In this document: positions 47,708 through 56,743 of the stretch, piece after piece
Position numbering within the stretch: the stretch's first letter is position 1
Layout of the letters: every line of letters begins with the position of its first letter
Assembly (NCBI GenBank): GCA_024280945.1
Contig: JAMXLO010000088.1
Location: forward strand, 62,001-126,000
From: Acetobacteraceae bacterium
GTDB lineage: Bacteria; Pseudomonadota; Alphaproteobacteria; Acetobacterales; Acetobacteraceae
Direction of reading: 5' to 3'
DNA: 64,000 bases
Notes under the pieces: generated by a model
Told to the model about the DNA's origin: nothing
The model's database searches: none
What the model saw: only the letters and a program-made list of their open reading frames with translations
Made by a program: the position numbers and the translations under genes

Positions 47708-48832
47708 ATGATGATTCTCAATCGGGCGACGTGGCTCACTCTGGTTCTTGTGTTGGGGGCCGCTGTGCTGCTTGCCGTGCTGAACCTGACCACCGCGCAG
47801 ACCGCCGCTTACCACGTGCCCACCTACGCCGTCGCGCTCGTCGGCAAGTATCTGTGCTTCGCCATGCTTGCCCTGGCGCTCGATCTGGTCTGGGGTTTTG
47901 CCGGCATTCTCTCGCTCGGTCATGCGGCGTTCTTCGCTCTCGGCGGCTACGCCATGGGCATGTATCTGATGCGGCAGATCGGAGCGCGCGGCGTGTACGG
48001 CAATGCCAACCTGCCTGACTTCATGGTGTTCCTGGGCTGGCATGAGCTGCCATGGTACTGGCACGGTTTCGAGTGGTTCGGCTTCGCCGCGCTCATGGTG
48101 ATGCTGGTGCCGGGGCTGCTTGCACTGGTGTTCGGCTGGCTTGCGTTCCGCTCGCGTGTCACCGGCGTCTACCTGTCGATCATCACCCAGGCGCTGACTT
48201 ATGCGCTGCTGCTCGCGTTCTTTCGTAACGACATGGGGTTCGGCGGCAACAACGGGATGACGGATTTCAAGGACATTCTGGGCTTTCCTGTGCAGGCCGA
48301 AACGACACGCTGTGCCCTGCTGATCATCACCGCCATGTTTCTCTGTGCACAGTTTCTCATAGCCCGCTGGCTGGTCACCTCGCGCTTCGGCAAGATCCTG
48401 GTCGCGGTGCGCGACAGCGAAGCGCGGACGCGCTTCCTCGGTTATCGGCCGGAATCCTACAAGTTGGTGGTGTGGGTGCTGTCCGCGGTGATGGCCGGGA
48501 TCGGCGGCGCGCTCTATGTGCCTCAGGTCGGCATCATCAATCCCTCAGAATTTTCTCCAGCAAATTCGATTGAGGCAGTGATCTGGGTGGCCGTCGGCGG
48601 CCGCGGGACGCTGTCGGGCGCGATCCTCGGTGCGATACTGGTGAACCTGGGCAAGACCTACTTCACCAGCGCAATCCCCTCGCTTTGGCTGTATGCGCTG
48701 GGGGCGATCTTCATCTTCGTCACACTCCTGTTGCCACGCGGCATCGTCGGCCTGTTCTCCCGCCGTGAGCGGATGGTTCAGACCGACGCTATGCCGGCCG
48801 TTCCTAAGGGGGCCCGCGAGGCGATCGGATGA
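47708..48832 (+). CDS. urtC: urea ABC transporter, permease UrtC
   Basis: Second permease of the urea importer, LivM-type, 374 residues with about nine membrane helices. Family sequences include LALDLVWGFAGILSLGHAAFFALGGYAMGMYL, a GARGVYGNANLPDFMVFLGWHELPWYWHGF loop that is distinctive for UrtC, and the EAA-like MAGIGGALYVPQVGIINPSEFSPANSIEAVIW region. Two adjacent ATGs occur at 47708 and 47711. A strong AGGGGGAG ribosome site lies within the preceding repeat. It overlaps urtD by four bases. Confidence 0.94.
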   Translation: MMILNRATWLTLVLVLGAAVLLAVLNLTTAQTAAYHVPTYAVALVGKYLCFAMLALALDLVWGFAGILSLGHAAFFALGGYAMGMYLMRQIGARGVYGNANLPDFMVFLGWHELPWYWHGFEWFGFAALMVMLVPGLLALVFGWLAFRSRVTGVYLSIITQALTYALLLAFFRNDMGFGGNNGMTDFKDILGFPVQAETTRCALLIITAMFLCAQFLIARWLVTSRFGKILVAVRDSEARTRFLGYRPESYKLVVWVLSAVMAGIGGALYVPQVGIINPSEFSPANSIEAVIWVAVGGRGTLSGAILGAILVNLGKTYFTSAIPSLWLYALGAIFIFVTLLLPRGIVGLFSRRERMVQTDAMPAVPKGAREAIG

Positions 48833-49590
48833 GCGACGTCAGCGCTGAACTGCACGATACACTGCTGTATCTCGACGGCGTCACGGTCAGCTTCGACGGC
48901 TTCCGTGCGCTGAACTCGCTGTCGCTTGTACTGGAGGCGGGCGAAATGCGCGCGGTGATCGGCCCGAACGGCGCCGGTAAAACCACGATGATGGACGTGA
49001 TCACCGGAAAGACGCGGCCGGATGAAGGCAAGGTCGTATTCGGCCGCGACACCGATCTTACGCGTCTGGATGAACCGGCCATCGCTTCGTTGGGGATAGG
49101 ACGTAAGTTTCAGAAGCCGACGGTGTTCGAGTCGCATACAGTGTGGGACAACCTGCTGCTGTCGCTGGCAGAGGACCGCAGGCCACGCTTCACGCTGTGG
49201 GCGCGCGAGACCCGCCAAGAACGAGAACGTATCGAGGAGATCCTCATCACCACTCAATTGATGGACCAGCGGGACCGGCCGGCTGCTGGTCTGTCACATG
49301 GCCAGAAGCAATGGCTGGAGATCGGCATGCTGCTGGCGCAAGAACCGCAGCTGTTGCTGGTCGACGAGCCGGTGGCGGGCATGACCGACGCCGAAACCGA
49401 GCAGACTGCCGAGCTGCTGCGCGAGATCAACCGGACGCGCAGTGTGGTGGTGGTTGAGCACGATATGGCCTTCGTGCGCGCGCTCGACGTCAAGGTGACG
49501 GTGCTGCACGAGGGTGCGGTGTTGTCCGAAGGTTCGATCGACCATGTCAGCGACGATTCCCGCGTGATCGAGGTATACCTGGGCCGATGA
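48829..49590 (+). CDS. urtD: urea ABC transporter, ATPase UrtD
   Basis: LivG-type ATPase of 253 residues. Walker A is GPNGAGKTTMMDVITGKTRPDEG, and the UrtD-typical IGRKFQKPTVFESHTVWDNLLL segment contains the Q-loop. The signature is LSHGQKQWLEIGMLL, Walker B LLLVDEPVAGMTDAE and the switch VEHDMAFVRAL. The SHGQKQWLEI signature in place of SGGQ is normal for this branch. It overlaps urtC by ATGA and is three bases upstream of urtE. Confidence 0.95.
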   Translation: MSDVSAELHDTLLYLDGVTVSFDGFRALNSLSLVLEAGEMRAVIGPNGAGKTTMMDVITGKTRPDEGKVVFGRDTDLTRLDEPAIASLGIGRKFQKPTVFESHTVWDNLLLSLAEDRRPRFTLWARETRQERERIEEILITTQLMDQRDRPAAGLSHGQKQWLEIGMLLAQEPQLLLVDEPVAGMTDAETEQTAELLREINRTRSVVVVEHDMAFVRALDVKVTVLHEGAVLSEGSIDHVSDDSRVIEVYLGR

Positions 49591-49593
49591 CCG

Positions 49594-50289
49594 ATGCTTG
49601 AAGTCGATCATGTCGACCTGCACTACGGCGCCGCCATTGCGCTGCGGCAGGTGTCACTGAGGGCAGAGACCGGCGCGGTCACCTGTCTGCTTGGCCGCAA
49701 TGGTGTGGGCAAGACCAGTCTGCTGCGCGCGATCACCGGCGCGCATCCGGTCAGCTCGGGCGCGATCCGTTGGGAAGGCGCCGATATTACGCGACTGCCG
49801 ATCCATGACCGCGCGCGGCGTGGCATTGCCTGGGTGCCGCAGGGCCGCGATATCTTCCCGCTGCTGACCGTGCGCGAGAATCTAGAGACGGGGTTCGCCG
49901 TGCTGCCGCGCGGTCTTAGACGCGTGCCCGATCAGGTCTACGAACTGTTCCCGGTGCTGAAGACGATGCTGCGGCGGCGGGGCGGCGACCTCTCCGGCGG
50001 ACAGCAGCAGCAACTGGCGATTGCACGTGCGCTGGTCATGAAGCCACGGCTCCTCGTATTGGATGAGCCGACCGAGGGCATTCAGCCAAGTATCATCAAG
50101 GATATCGGTCGGGTCATCGGGCTGTTGCGGTCGCAGGGGGAGATGGCGATTATGCTGGTCGAACAGTATTTCGACTTCGCTCGTGACCTGGCGCAGACGA
50201 TCGCCGTGATGGACCGGGGCGACATCGTTCTGTCCGGTCGGCGAGACGATCTGGACGAGGCGGATGTACGACGCCGGCTGTCGGTCTGA
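49594..50289 (+). CDS. urtE: urea ABC transporter, ATPase UrtE
   Basis: LivF-type ATPase of 231 residues. It has Walker A (GRNGVGKTSLLRAI), the segment IAWVPQGRDIFPLLTVRENLETG with the Q-loop, signature LSGGQQQQLAIARALV, Walker B LLVLDEPTEGIQPSII and switch VEQYFDFA. The phrase PTEGIQPSII is typical of UrtE. It pairs with UrtD to power urea uptake. Its last 26 bases overlap the start of ureD, tying transport and urease genes into one unit. Confidence 0.95.
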   Translation: MLEVDHVDLHYGAAIALRQVSLRAETGAVTCLLGRNGVGKTSLLRAITGAHPVSSGAIRWEGADITRLPIHDRARRGIAWVPQGRDIFPLLTVRENLETGFAVLPRGLRRVPDQVYELFPVLKTMLRRRGGDLSGGQQQQLAIARALVMKPRLLVLDEPTEGIQPSIIKDIGRVIGLLRSQGEMAIMLVEQYFDFARDLAQTIAVMDRGDIVLSGRRDDLDEADVRRRLSV

Positions 50290-51091
50290 AGCGCCGGTGC
50301 TGCAACGCGCAGCAGGAGAATTGCGTGTGGAAGTGCGCGAGTGCGAGGGGCGAACAACGCTCGATGGACTACGCCAGGCTGGCTGTCTGAAGGCTCGCTT
50401 TCCGCGATCGGACGATGCCGGTTGGCTGGCGGTGGTGACGATGAACACCTCGGGCGGTGTCGCAGGCGGCGATGACCTCGACAGCGTCTTCGTGGTGCGG
50501 CCGGCAGCACGAGCAACGATTGCATCCCAGGCGGCGGAACGGTTCTATCGGGCCCTGCCGGATGGCGGTCCGTCCCGCGTCCGAAATCGGATCATTGTTG
50601 CTGCTGGTGGTGTAGTGGAGTGGCTACCGCAGGAAGCGATTTTGTTTGACTCATGCAACATACGACGAAGCCTGCAGGTCGAGCTTGCAGAAGACGCCTG
50701 GTTCCTCGGAGTCGAGAGTCTCGTGTTCGGTCGCGCCGCTATGGGCGAGGTGGTCAATCGTGGATCACTGTCCGACGTCATCGAGTTGCGTCGTGGCGGA
50801 CGCCTGCTGTTGCATGATGCAGTGCGACTGGATGGTGAAGTCGCGGCAACGCTGCGTCGTAGGGCCGTCGCCGATGGCGCAGGCGCGCTGGCCACTATCA
50901 TCTATGTGGCGCCAGACTCGGAAGAGAGGCTTGAGCCGCTGCGTCGCCTGGGTATTGGCGCCAGTGTACGGGATGGGATGTTGATCGCCCGTATGCTGCG
51001 TGTGACCGGGGCGGCGCTCCGAACAACCGTCGTGGACGCATTGCAGGTTCTGCGCGGCAGGCGTCGATTGCCGCGCGTCTGGCTATGCTGA
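50264..51091 (+). CDS. ureD: urease accessory protein UreD
   Basis: Scaffold that binds apo-urease and, with UreF and UreG, guides nickel insertion. The 275 residues include the family features [72 protein letters not shown] and a mid-protein [26 protein letters not shown]. The ATG at 50264 lies inside the end of urtE. No later ATG would keep the conserved start. It is followed by ureA after 10 bases. Confidence 0.93.
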   Translation: MYDAGCRSEAPVLQRAAGELRVEVRECEGRTTLDGLRQAGCLKARFPRSDDAGWLAVVTMNTSGGVAGGDDLDSVFVVRPAARATIASQAAERFYRALPDGGPSRVRNRIIVAAGGVVEWLPQEAILFDSCNIRRSLQVELAEDAWFLGVESLVFGRAAMGEVVNRGSLSDVIELRRGGRLLLHDAVRLDGEVAATLRRRAVADGAGALATIIYVAPDSEERLEPLRRLGIGASVRDGMLIARMLRVTGAALRTTVVDALQVLRGRRRLPRVWLC

Positions 51092-51101
51092 GGGGAAGCG
51101 G

Positions 51102-51404
51102 ATGAACCTGACGCCGCGAGAAAAAGACAAATTGCTGATCAGCATGGCGGCAATGGTCGCGCGTCGTCGCCTGGAGCGTGGTGTGAAGTTGAACCATCCT
51201 GAAGCCATCGCTCTGATCACCGATTTCGTCGTCGAGGGTGCGCGTGACGGCCGCAGTGTCGCGGACCTGATGGAAGCGGGCGGCAAGGTGCTGACGCGCG
51301 CGCATGTGATGGAGGGTGTCGCGGAGATGATCCATGACGTGCAGGTCGAGGCCACGTTCCCCGACGGCACGAAGCTGGTCACCGTGCACGCGCCGATCCG
51401 ATGA
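51102..51404 (+). CDS. ureA: urease subunit gamma
   Basis: Smallest structural subunit of urease, 100 residues, typical length. It begins [39 protein letters not shown]. It also contains [57 protein letters not shown], a near-universal UreA sequence. AGGGGAAGCGG precedes the ATG. A REP-like element lies between it and ureB. Confidence 0.97.
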   Translation: MNLTPREKDKLLISMAAMVARRRLERGVKLNHPEAIALITDFVVEGARDGRSVADLMEAGGKVLTRAHVMEGVAEMIHDVQVEATFPDGTKLVTVHAPIR

Positions 51405-51425
51405 GCGGGTTGGCTCGGTGGTTGT

Positions 51426-51485
51426 CGTCATCCCCGGGACCAGCGGGGATCTCGTGGCCGGACCCTCGCTTGCGCGAGGGTGACG
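51426..51485. repeat. REP-like double-hairpin element between ureA and ureB
   Basis: The 60-base element is bounded by CGTCA and TGACG. It contains two perfect hairpins: ATCCCCG-N7-CGGGGAT (51430-51450) and ACCCTCGC-TTGC-GCGAGGGT (51462-51481). The layout matches a repeat type common in alphaproteobacterial intergenic DNA. It separates two subunits needed in equal amounts and ends 18 bases before ureB. Confidence 0.75.
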
Positions 51486-51503
51486 GCGAGGTGGGCGCCT
51501 GCG

Positions 51504-51812
51504 ATGATCCCCGGTGAATTCCTTCCCGGAAATGGCGACATTGAACTGAACGCTGGCTTGCCGCGTACTACGGTGACGGTCGCTAATACCGGCGACCGAC
51601 CGATCCAGGTGGGCAGTCACTACCACTTCGCCGAAACCAATCCTGCCTTGTCGTTCGATCGTGCGGTTGCGCGCGGCAAGCGGTTGGACATAGCCGCCGG
51701 GACGGCGGTGCGGTTCGAACCAGGGCAGACGCGCGAGGTCACGCTGGTGCCCTATCGGGGCAGTCGGATAGTGCAAGGCTTTCGCGCCGAGATCATGGGG
51801 GCGCTCGACTGA
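51504..51812 (+). CDS. ureB: urease subunit beta
   Basis: Structural urease subunit of 102 residues. It starts [18 protein letters not shown], the family start. [24 protein letters not shown] and [29 protein letters not shown] follow. The ATG at 51504 was chosen over the in-frame ATG at 51480 because MIPGE is the conserved N-terminus and AGGTGG lies before it. It overlaps ureC by one base (TGATG). Confidence 0.97.
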   Translation: MIPGEFLPGNGDIELNAGLPRTTVTVANTGDRPIQVGSHYHFAETNPALSFDRAVARGKRLDIAAGTAVRFEPGQTREVTLVPYRGSRIVQGFRAEIMGALD

Positions 51813-53521
51813 TGGCCCGCCTGCCGCGCGCCGCCTATGCCGACATGTTCGGACCGACAATCGGCGATCGCGTGCGTCTGGCCGACACCGAGCTGATCGT
51901 CGAGGTGGAGCGCGACCTCACCAGCTATGGCGAGGAGGTAAAGTTCGGCGGTGGCAAGGTGATCCGCGATGGCATGGGCCAGTCGCAGGCATCGCAGGCA
52001 GAAGGCGCGGTCGATACCGTCATCACCAATGCGCTGATCATCGATCATTGGGGCATCGTCAAGGCTGATGTCGCCATCATCAACGGCCGCATCGCCAAGG
52101 TGGGCAAGGCCGGCAATCCCGATGTGCAGCCGAACGTGGATATCGTTATCGGCCCCGGCACCGAAATCATCGCCGGCGAGGGCAAGATCCTCACTGCCGG
52201 AGGCATCGATGCGCATATACACTTCATCTGCCCGCAACAGGTCGATGACGCTGTTGCGTCAGGCATCACCACACTGATCGGCGGTGGCACCGGGCCGGCC
52301 ACTGGCACCGCGGCAACAACCTGCACACCAGGGCCATGGCACATCGCGCGCATGTTGCAGGCGGCGGAAGGACTGCCGGTCAATCTGGCGTTCGCTGGCA
52401 AGGGCAACGCCTCGCGCCCAGCGGCGCTGGAAGAGATGATCCGGGCTGGCGCCTCATGCCTGAAGTTGCACGAGGACTGGGGCACCACCCCCGCTGCGAT
52501 CGACTGTGCGCTGAGTGTTGCCGATCGGTTCGACGTTCAGGTGATGATCCACACCGACACGCTCAACGAGTCGGGGTTTGTCGAAAATACTATCGCGGCG
52601 TTCAAGGGCCGAACCATCCACGCGTTTCACACCGAGGGTGCCGGCGGTGGTCATGCTCCCGACATCATCAAGGTCGCTTCGTTGGCGCATGTGCTGCCAA
52701 GCTCTACCAACCCGACGCGCCCCTATACCGCGAACACGCTCGACGAACATCTCGATATGCTGATGGTGTGCCATCACCTCGATGCGTCGATCCCCGAGGA
52801 CGTGGCATTCGCGGAGAGCCGTATCCGGAAGGAGACGATTGCGGCCGAGGACATCCTGCACGACCTGGGCGCACTGTCGATGATGTCATCGGACAGTCAG
52901 GCGATGGGTCGGGTCGGTGAGGTGATCATCCGCACGTGGCAGACGGCGCACAAGATGAAGGTGCAGCGCGGCGCGCTATATGGTGACACCGGTCGGAACG
53001 ACAATGCACGAGTCAAGCGCTACATCGCCAAATATACGATAAACCCGGCGATCGCCCAGGGATTGGCGTGTGAAATCGGCTCGATTGAAGCGGGCAAACT
53101 GGCTGATCTTGTATTATGGTCGCCGGCGTTCTTCGGTGTGAAGCCGGACCTGGTGATCAAGGGCGGCTCGATCGCCTGTGCGCCGATGGGTGACCCGAAC
53201 GCATCGATCCCCACGCCGCAGCCTGTGCATTATCGGCCGATGTTCGGCACTTTCGGGCGTGCCCTGGCGGAGCACTGCCTGACCTTTGTCTCCGCTGCTG
53301 CGTTCGATGCTGGAATCGGCGAGGCGTTGAAGCTGCAACGGAGCGTCGTGCCGGTGGCCAACACGCGGAACAGCATCGGCAAGCAGTCGATGATCCACAA
53401 CAGTGCAACACCAGTGATCGAAGTGGATGCAGAGACCTACGAGGTGCGCGCCGATGGCGTGCTGCTCACCTGCGAACCCGCGACCGTGCTGCCGATGGCG
53501 CAGCGCTACTTCCTCTTTTGA
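51812..53521 (+). CDS. ureC: urease subunit alpha, catalytic
   Basis: Nickel enzyme subunit hydrolysing urea to ammonia and carbamate, 569 residues. All active-site residues are present: His135 and His137 ([12 protein letters not shown]), carbamylated Lys218 (CLKLHEDWG), the flap Cys320 and His321 ([15 protein letters not shown]), and Asp361 ([11 protein letters not shown]). Positions are one higher than in the Klebsiella enzyme. [13 protein letters not shown] contains further metal ligands. The ATG overlaps the ureB stop, and the end overlaps ureE by one base. Confidence 0.98.
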   Translation: MARLPRAAYADMFGPTIGDRVRLADTELIVEVERDLTSYGEEVKFGGGKVIRDGMGQSQASQAEGAVDTVITNALIIDHWGIVKADVAIINGRIAKVGKAGNPDVQPNVDIVIGPGTEIIAGEGKILTAGGIDAHIHFICPQQVDDAVASGITTLIGGGTGPATGTAATTCTPGPWHIARMLQAAEGLPVNLAFAGKGNASRPAALEEMIRAGASCLKLHEDWGTTPAAIDCALSVADRFDVQVMIHTDTLNESGFVENTIAAFKGRTIHAFHTEGAGGGHAPDIIKVASLAHVLPSSTNPTRPYTANTLDEHLDMLMVCHHLDASIPEDVAFAESRIRKETIAAEDILHDLGALSMMSSDSQAMGRVGEVIIRTWQTAHKMKVQRGALYGDTGRNDNARVKRYIAKYTINPAIAQGLACEIGSIEAGKLADLVLWSPAFFGVKPDLVIKGGSIACAPMGDPNASIPTPQPVHYRPMFGTFGRALAEHCLTFVSAAAFDAGIGEALKLQRSVVPVANTRNSIGKQSMIHNSATPVIEVDAETYEVRADGVLLTCEPATVLPMAQRYFLF

Positions 53522-53976
53522 TGCGCGCGGAAACTGTACTGCCGGCCGGGACCTGGGATGTGGCGGCCGAGATCGATACCGTGCTGATCGACTTCGATCG
53601 ACGCCATCGCCGTCGCGTCCTGCTGCGCACGGAGCAGGGCAGGGAGGTGCTGCTCGACCTGTCGCAGGCAGTGCGGCTGCGCGAAGGCGATGGACTGCCG
53701 ATCGATGACGGTGTCGTTCGCGTACGTGCCAGGCCGGAGGAGCTGCTGGAAATCCGCGCGCACGATCCGGGCGAGATGGTGCGCATCGCCTGGCATCTCG
53801 GTAACCGCCACCTGCCGGTGCAGTTGCTGGGCGATCGCATTCGCATTCGCGTCGACCACGTGGTCGAGGAAATGGTGCGAGGTCTCGGCGGGCACGTCGA
53901 GGCGATTGAGGGGCCGTTTGATCCTGAAGCCGGTGCCTATGCCGGTGGGCGGCATCATCACCATGACGATGCGTGA
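53521..53976 (+). CDS. ureE: urease accessory nickel-delivery protein UreE
   Basis: Nickel chaperone of 151 residues. The N-terminal peptide-binding domain (VLIDFDRRHRRRVLLRTEQGREVLLDL) is followed by the metal-binding domain (IAWHLGNRHLPVQLLGDRIRIRVDHVVEEMVRGLGG). The latter holds the conserved metal His in RVDHV. The C-terminus has a short His cluster (GGRHHHHDD), shorter than in Klebsiella. The ATG at 53521 overlaps the ureC stop. The 3' end overlaps ureF. Confidence 0.95.
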   Translation: MRAETVLPAGTWDVAAEIDTVLIDFDRRHRRRVLLRTEQGREVLLDLSQAVRLREGDGLPIDDGVVRVRARPEELLEIRAHDPGEMVRIAWHLGNRHLPVQLLGDRIRIRVDHVVEEMVRGLGGHVEAIEGPFDPEAGAYAGGRHHHHDDA

Positions 53977-54601
53977 ACTGATGCGCCTGTTGGCGTGGCT
54001 ATCGCCGTCGTTTCCGACCGGCGCCTATGCGTATTCGCATGGTCTGGAATGGGCTGTGGAATGCGGGGACATCCTGGATGAGGCAACACTTGGCGGCTGG
54101 CTGACCGATGTGCTGATGCATGGTTCCGGACGCAACGACGCGATCCTGCTGCGCCATGCGCATCGCCGCGCCGATCTGGTCCAGCTCAACGATTTCGCGA
54201 TCGCGATTTCTGCATCGCGCGAGCGGTGGGCGGAAACGCTGGACCAGGGAACGGCGTTCATCGTTGCCGCAGCCGCCTGGTCTCCACCCGAACTGCCGGA
54301 TCGGGTCGCCCATCCCGTTGCCGTTGGCGCACTCGCCGCGCAGCACGGGATCGACGAAGACGCAACAACGGCTGCGTATCTTCAGGCCTTCGTCACCAAC
54401 CTGATCTCCGCGGCCGTTCGCCTCGTGCCGTTGGGCCAAAGTACAGGACTTCGGGTGCTTGCTGCACTGGAACAGGTCATCCTTGCGGTGGCCAAGGAAA
54501 CCCGCACAGCGACGCTGGACGATATCGGTGGATGCGCCTTCCGCGCCGATATTGCCGCCATGCATCACGAGACGCAGTACACGCGGTTGTTCCGTTCATG
54601 A
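53963..54601 (+). CDS. ureF: urease accessory protein UreF
   Basis: All-helical partner of UreD that controls UreG GTPase during urease activation, 212 residues. Family sequences are LMRLLAWLSPSFPTGAYAYSHGLEWAVECG near the start and a late AAVRLVPLGQSTGLRVLAAL. The C-terminal MHHETQYTRLFRS is strongly conserved. The ATG at 53963 (MTMRELM) was chosen; 53969 is equally possible, and both overlap ureE. The much longer open frame upstream is ureE read in another frame. Confidence 0.93.
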   Translation: MTMRELMRLLAWLSPSFPTGAYAYSHGLEWAVECGDILDEATLGGWLTDVLMHGSGRNDAILLRHAHRRADLVQLNDFAIAISASRERWAETLDQGTAFIVAAAAWSPPELPDRVAHPVAVGALAAQHGIDEDATTAAYLQAFVTNLISAAVRLVPLGQSTGLRVLAALEQVILAVAKETRTATLDDIGGCAFRADIAAMHHETQYTRLFRS

Positions 54602-54626
54602 GGGCTGCCGCTGCGAGACACACATG

Positions 54627-54649
54627 ATGGCCTGGTCGAGCCAGGCCAT
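54627..54649. other. perfect 9-bp hairpin between ureF and ureG
   Basis: ATGGCCTGG and CCAGGCCAT enclose TCGAG, 26 bases after the ureF stop. No T run follows, so it is not a simple terminator. The remaining 60 bases to ureG show GC-rich repeats of GCCGGG type but nothing identifiable. It may adjust or protect the ureG end of the transcript. Confidence 0.4.
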
Positions 54650-54709
54650 GACCGCCGGGACAGGCCCGGTGGCAGGCTCAGAAGGCCGGGCTGGCGCTCG
54701 GAACCATCC

Positions 54710-55345
54710 ATGACCAAATCGCATCATGGTCCATTGCGGGTCGGCGTCGGCGGCCCGGTCGGTACCGGCAAGACGGCGCTGATGGATGCGCTGTGCAAGT
54801 ATTTGCGTGCCGACTATGACATCGCGGCCATTACCAACGACATCTACACCAAGGAAGACGCCGAGTTCCTCACCCGCGCCGGGTCTCTGTCACCCGAACG
54901 TATCCTCGGCATCGAGACCGGCGGCTGTCCGCACACGGCAATTCGCGAAGACGCATCGATCAATCTGGCCGGGATCGCGGAATTGAACCGGCGGTTTCCC
55001 GCACTTGACCTGATCCTGATCGAGTCAGGCGGCGATAATCTCGCTGCCACGTTCAGTCCGGAACTGGCCGATCTGACCATCTACGTGATCGATGTCTCCG
55101 CGGGCGACAAGATCCCTCGCAAAGGCGGACCCGGCATCACGCGCAGCGATCTTCTGGTGATCAACAAGATCGATCTCGCGCCATTCGTCGGTGCCAGCCT
55201 GGAAGTCATGGGTCGCGACGCGCGCAAAATGCGTGGTGACCGCCCGTTCGTGTTCGCCAATATTCGCGCCGGCACCGGTGTGTCGGAGATTGCGCGGTTC
55301 GTTGCCACTGAAGGCGGACTGCGCTCAGGCGACCTTGCCGAGTGA
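54710..55345 (+). CDS. ureG: urease accessory GTPase UreG
   Basis: SIMIBI-class GTPase that couples GTP hydrolysis to nickel insertion, 211 residues. The P-loop is [18 protein letters not shown]. The metal site CPH appears in [16 protein letters not shown]. Other landmarks are [30 protein letters not shown] and the G4-type [11 protein letters not shown]. The 3' end overlaps a convergent GGDEF gene by 21 bases. It is the last gene of the urease block. Confidence 0.97.
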   Translation: MTKSHHGPLRVGVGGPVGTGKTALMDALCKYLRADYDIAAITNDIYTKEDAEFLTRAGSLSPERILGIETGGCPHTAIREDASINLAGIAELNRRFPALDLILIESGGDNLAATFSPELADLTIYVIDVSAGDKIPRKGGPGITRSDLLVINKIDLAPFVGASLEVMGRDARKMRGDRPFVFANIRAGTGVSEIARFVATEGGLRSGDLAE

Positions 55346-56299
55346 CACGCGCCAGTAGCCGCCACCTTCGCGTTTGACCTGCCGCATCGCCTCGCCGGCG
55401 CGCTGCGCGAGTTCGGCAAAATTCTCGCCTGGCTGCCTGGTGGCGATGCCGATGGAGAAACTGACCTCGGAGACCGCCGTATCACTTTCGGCGTTCGGCG
55501 GCTCCAGGCATAGGTTCTCGGCTCGCTCTGCTGCTGTCAGGTAATCAGCACCGCTGAGCCAGATGGCAAATTCCGCGCTCCCTGTCCGTCCGACGAGATC
55601 TGTAGGGCGCACCGCGCTCCGTAGCAGCATTGCCGCACGACGCAGCATGAGATCGCCATCGTCTGAACCTTGCAGCGGAGATATGCCGTCCAGGTTGTCC
55701 ACCTCGGCCAGTATCAGCGTTCCGGGAAGAGCGTCCCGGTCGAGCCGCGCGATATGTCTCGTCGCCTCTGTAACAAAGGTTCGCTGGTTGAGGAGCGCGG
55801 TCAGCGTATCGATCGAGGCGGAGCCATAGGTATCGCATTGTCCCAGTTCGCGTTCCATCAGCAGCCAGACGATGCCGGCGACAGCATCCACCAGCGGCAC
55901 GTCTTCGCCATTCCAGCCTCGCGCCGTGCGTTTGCGCCAGAATACGACGCCGATTTTTTCCCGAAAATTTTCACGGCATACGCCAACGGCAATCGGCCGG
56001 CCGTTCGGCTCCGACGACAACACCGGCGTGCCTACATTGGCGCGCCACAGCATCACCGCCGCCGACGTCGCCGACAGACCGATCATGCCGCAGCGATGCA
56101 GCACTTCGGGTTCCACCGTCGCAGAGTCAGGTACCGAACGGACGACCGCAACGCCTTCGGCCTCCAGCGTGGCAAGCATTGCGTCAAGACCGGTTGCCAT
56201 CATCCGGTCCTGCCGTTGCTCGCGGCGAAGACAACGAAGGATATCGGCGAGCCCAGCATTCATGCGGGCGATTGCGGCGCGTTCACTCTGTGTCGTCAT
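55325..56299 (-). CDS. GAF-like/degenerate GGDEF protein
   Basis: Signalling protein of 324 residues. The N-terminal half (about 25-155) has a GAF-like look ([39 protein letters not shown]). The C-terminal half is a GGDEF domain with the substrate-region [13 protein letters not shown], but the active-site motif is TGSAEF instead of GGDEF, and the inhibitory-site region is altered. It is therefore probably not an active diguanylate cyclase, and may bind GTP or act as a sensor or effector. No HWE/EAL domain is present. It is alone on the minus strand and overlaps ureG by 21 bases. Confidence 0.75.
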   Translation of the reverse strand: MTTQSERAAIARMNAGLADILRCLRREQRQDRMMATGLDAMLATLEAEGVAVVRSVPDSATVEPEVLHRCGMIGLSATSAAVMLWRANVGTPVLSSEPNGRPIAVGVCRENFREKIGVVFWRKRTARGWNGEDVPLVDAVAGIVWLLMERELGQCDTYGSASIDTLTALLNQRTFVTEATRHIARLDRDALPGTLILAEVDNLDGISPLQGSDDGDLMLRRAAMLLRSAVRPTDLVGRTGSAEFAIWLSGADYLTAAERAENLCLEPPNAESDTAVSEVSFSIGIATRQPGENFAELAQRAGEAMRQVKREGGGYWRVSLGKVA

Positions 56300-56310
56300 G
56301 CGAATGGGTG

Positions 56311-56712
56311 CTAGCGCTGGCTGGTTGTGCTCGCCAGCGGCTCCTCCGGCTGTGAAATAATGGAAGACGGATGAAATGCCGGGCGATGGGGGCGGATAAC
56401 GCCCAGCGCATCCCGAAGCGTAGGGAACCGCCCGAGCTCTTCTCCGGTCTCACCCGAGGTCAAGATCCAGCCGCTTTCACCCAATGGACCGTGAATGAGA
56501 TAGGTGACCTCTGCCTTATGCCGTCCGGCAATGACGATCTTGTTGCGCAAGCGCGGGTCATCGCGGCCGCGTTCGCTGACATATGCGGCGGCTATGGCAT
56601 CGACGCCAGTGCGAGTGGTGCCGGCGAACCATTCGGCCAGCAGAGCCCGCTCCCACTGCGATACAGGACGCGTCGCGGGCGCACACGGATCCTGCAACGG
56701 ACCTGGCTGCAT
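56311..56712 (-). CDS. hypothetical protein, unrecognised family
   Basis: Predicted protein of 133 residues. I do not recognise a family. The N-terminus is Pro-rich. The middle (SQWERALLAEWFAGTTRTGVDAIAAAYVS) is helical and the second half (RNKIVIAGRHKAEVTYLIHGPLGESGWILTS) looks like a beta-sheet core. The C-terminus is Pro/Ser-rich. The start at 56712 has GAAGGA eight bases before it, and codon use matches neighbours. It is 11 bases upstream of the GGDEF gene and 25 bases downstream of the copper ATPase, so cotranscription with either is possible. It could be a genuine lineage-specific gene. Confidence 0.55.
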   Translation of the reverse strand: MQPGPLQDPCAPATRPVSQWERALLAEWFAGTTRTGVDAIAAAYVSERGRDDPRLRNKIVIAGRHKAEVTYLIHGPLGESGWILTSGETGEELGRFPTLRDALGVIRPHRPAFHPSSIISQPEEPLASTTSQR

Positions 56713-56743
56713 CCTCACTATCCTTCAGACTTGTCCAGCAGTT

